Shown: positions 5,897-8,587 of the stretch, in pieces | How positions within the stretch are numbered: position 1 is the first letter of the stretch | How the letters are laid out: every line of letters starts with the position of its first letter | Assembly (NCBI GenBank): GCA_012838715.1 | Contig: DUOR01000121.1 | Span: 1 to 8,587, forward strand | DNA length: 8,587 bases | Source of the DNA: Actinomycetales bacterium | GTDB lineage: Bacteria; Actinomycetota; Actinomycetes; Mycobacteriales; Mycobacteriaceae | Direction: 5' to 3' | Program-made: the position numbers and the translations under genes | Notes under the pieces: model-generated | Database searches by the model: none | Told to the model about the DNA's origin: nothing | What the model saw: only the letters and a program-made list of their open reading frames with translations

Positions 5897-7027
5897 CTAG
5901 TGGACGGTGAGGTCCACGCGCTGGAAGGACTTCACGTCGGTGAAGCCGCACTTGGCCATCGCGCGCTTCAGCCCGCCGACCAGGTTGGCGGTGCCGAACG
6001 GCGTGGCCGTCGGGCCGAAGAGCAGCTCCTCCATCGGGATGCGGGACTCCTCGTCGTCGAACAGGTCGGTGTCCACGAAACCGCGCGGGTACTTCGGGTG
6101 CGCGGCGGCGGACGGCCAGAACCAGCCGTTGCCCGGGGCCTCCTCGGCGGAGGACAACAGGCGGGTCAGGGACACGGCGTCGGCACCGCAGGCGATCGCC
6201 TTCGCGATGTCGCCCGCGGTGTCCAGGCCACCGTCGGCGATGACGTGCACGTAGCGGCCGCCCGTCTCGTCGAGGTAGTCGCGGCGGGCCGCGGCGGCGT
6301 CGGCGATGGCGGTGGCCATCGGGACGTCCAGGCCCAGGGCGTAGGGCGCGGTGGTCGAACCGGGGCCGACGATGACGCCGGCGGCGCCGGTGCGCATCAG
6401 GTGCAGCGCGGTGCGGTAGTCGACCACGCCACCGGCGATGACCGGCACGTCCAGGCCGCCGATGAAGTCCTTCAGGTTCAGCGGCTCACCCTCGGAGGTG
6501 ACGAACTCGGCGGAAATCAGGGTGCCCTGGATGATCAGCAGGTCAATGCCCGCCTTCACGACGATCGGGGTCAGCTCGTGGGCCCGCTGCGGGCTCACGC
6601 GCACCGCGGTCACGGCGCCGGTGTCGCGGATCTCCTTGATGCGGCGCACCAGGAGCTCCTCGTCGATGGGGGCGGCGTGCAGTTCCTGCAGCACCTTGTT
6701 CGCCGCCGCCGGGGTCGCCGCGTCGCGGGCCGCCTCGACGACCCGCGCGATGGCGGCGTCGCCGTCCTCGTGGCGGGCCCAGATGCCCTCCGCGTTCAGC
6801 ACCGCCAGGCCGCCGAGGCGCGAGAACTCGCGCGCCGACTCCGGGCCGGAGATGGCGTCGGTGGGGTGCATCATCATCGGGAAGTCGAACTGGTACGCGT
6901 CGATGCGCCAGGAGGCGTCGACGTCCTTCGAGGACCGGGTCCGGCGGGACGGGACGATCGACACATCCGACAGTTCGTAGGTGCGTCGGGCCTCCCGGCC
7001 CATGCCGATTTCAACCATGTCGCGCAT
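5897..7027 (-). CDS. guaB3: GuaB3-family IMP dehydrogenase-related protein
   Basis: A 376-aa TIM-barrel protein without CBS domains, closely matching mycobacterial GuaB3 (RRTYELSDVSIVPSRRTRSS near the start; NLVGGLKRAMAKCGF near the end). It retains phosphate-binding signatures ADGGLDTAGDIAKAIACGAD (264-283) and the VAGG-type strand (IAGGVVDYRTALHLM). At the loop where IMPDH has GPGSICTT it has GPGSTTAPYA (221-230), so the catalytic cysteine is absent; the only cysteines are 280 and 360. Cyanobacterial GuaB3 has been reported as an active IMPDH, while the actinobacterial role is unresolved; this protein may be non-catalytic, regulatory or act on another substrate. AAGGA 10 nt before the ATG at 7027 favours that start over Met4. 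It lies 26 bp after guaB2, clearly in one operon. Confidence 0.93.
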   Translation of the reverse strand: MRDMVEIGMGREARRTYELSDVSIVPSRRTRSSKDVDASWRIDAYQFDFPMMMHPTDAISGPESAREFSRLGGLAVLNAEGIWARHEDGDAAIARVVEAARDAATPAAANKVLQELHAAPIDEELLVRRIKEIRDTGAVTAVRVSPQRAHELTPIVVKAGIDLLIIQGTLISAEFVTSEGEPLNLKDFIGGLDVPVIAGGVVDYRTALHLMRTGAAGVIVGPGSTTAPYALGLDVPMATAIADAAAARRDYLDETGGRYVHVIADGGLDTAGDIAKAIACGADAVSLTRLLSSAEEAPGNGWFWPSAAAHPKYPRGFVDTDLFDDEESRIPMEELLFGPTATPFGTANLVGGLKRAMAKCGFTDVKSFQRVDLTVH

Positions 7028-7047
7028 GTTTGGGTATTCCTTCGGAT

Positions 7048-8586
<1,539 letters not shown>

Positions 8587-8587
8587 T

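Noticed and set aside
3864..5900. Very long plus-strand frame of 678 codons antisense to the ChoD-type gene
   Set aside because: It is rich in Gly, Ala, Arg, Val and Asp, matches no fold I know, and lies opposite a gene with complete family motifs. Long antisense frames are expected at this GC bias.

Overview
The window looks like chromosomal DNA of a very GC-rich Corynebacterium or close mycolic-acid actinobacterium. This rests on the strong G/C third-position bias, on IMP dehydrogenase and GMP synthase sequences very close to the C. glutamicum proteins as I remember them, and on a guaB2-guaB3-choD order like that of Mycobacterium tuberculosis. No database search was possible, so genus and gene names rest on recognised motifs and remembered family sequences.

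Layout, left to right. 1-362 has no gene. It holds a 27-bp direct repeat, a four-copy 16-bp repeat family, an AT-richer segment bounded by a perfect 18-bp inverted repeat (101-215), and two tandem hairpins that end the first gene. 363-671 (-) encodes a MhuD-type haem-degrading monooxygenase. 850-1326 (-) encodes a small DUF2306-type membrane protein. A MerR-family regulator (1426-2088, +) diverges from it across a 99-bp gap with a good promoter and a GGATAGTG-N11-CACTATCC inverted repeat. A tandem minisatellite and a bidirectional terminator fill the convergent gap before the purine genes.

2254-8583 is a minus-strand block: guaA (GMP synthase), a GMC oxidoreductase of the ChoD type with a ferredoxin-like four-cysteine motif, guaB3 (an IMPDH paralogue lacking the loop cysteine) and guaB2 (IMPDH). 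GuaB2 converts IMP to XMP and GuaA converts XMP to GMP, so the block holds both committed steps of GMP synthesis. guaB2-guaB3 is a tight pair (26-bp gap) ended by a strong hairpin. The oxidoreductase and guaA are probably separate transcription units, since each has a long or hairpin-containing gap in front of it.

Three starts (mhuD, the DUF2306 gene, guaA) have a TANNNT -10-like hexamer only 6-7 nt before the start codon, which suggests leaderless transcripts. An 11-mer, GCTTTCCGACG, recurs in the gaps at 672-849, 3823-3920 and 5640-5896 and once inverted within a gene. I see no rRNA, tRNA, CRISPR array, transposase or phage gene. Nothing amounts to a clear new multi-gene system. The best leads are the recurring 11-mer, the inverted-repeat element, and the Fe-S-like GMC enzyme embedded among the purine genes.
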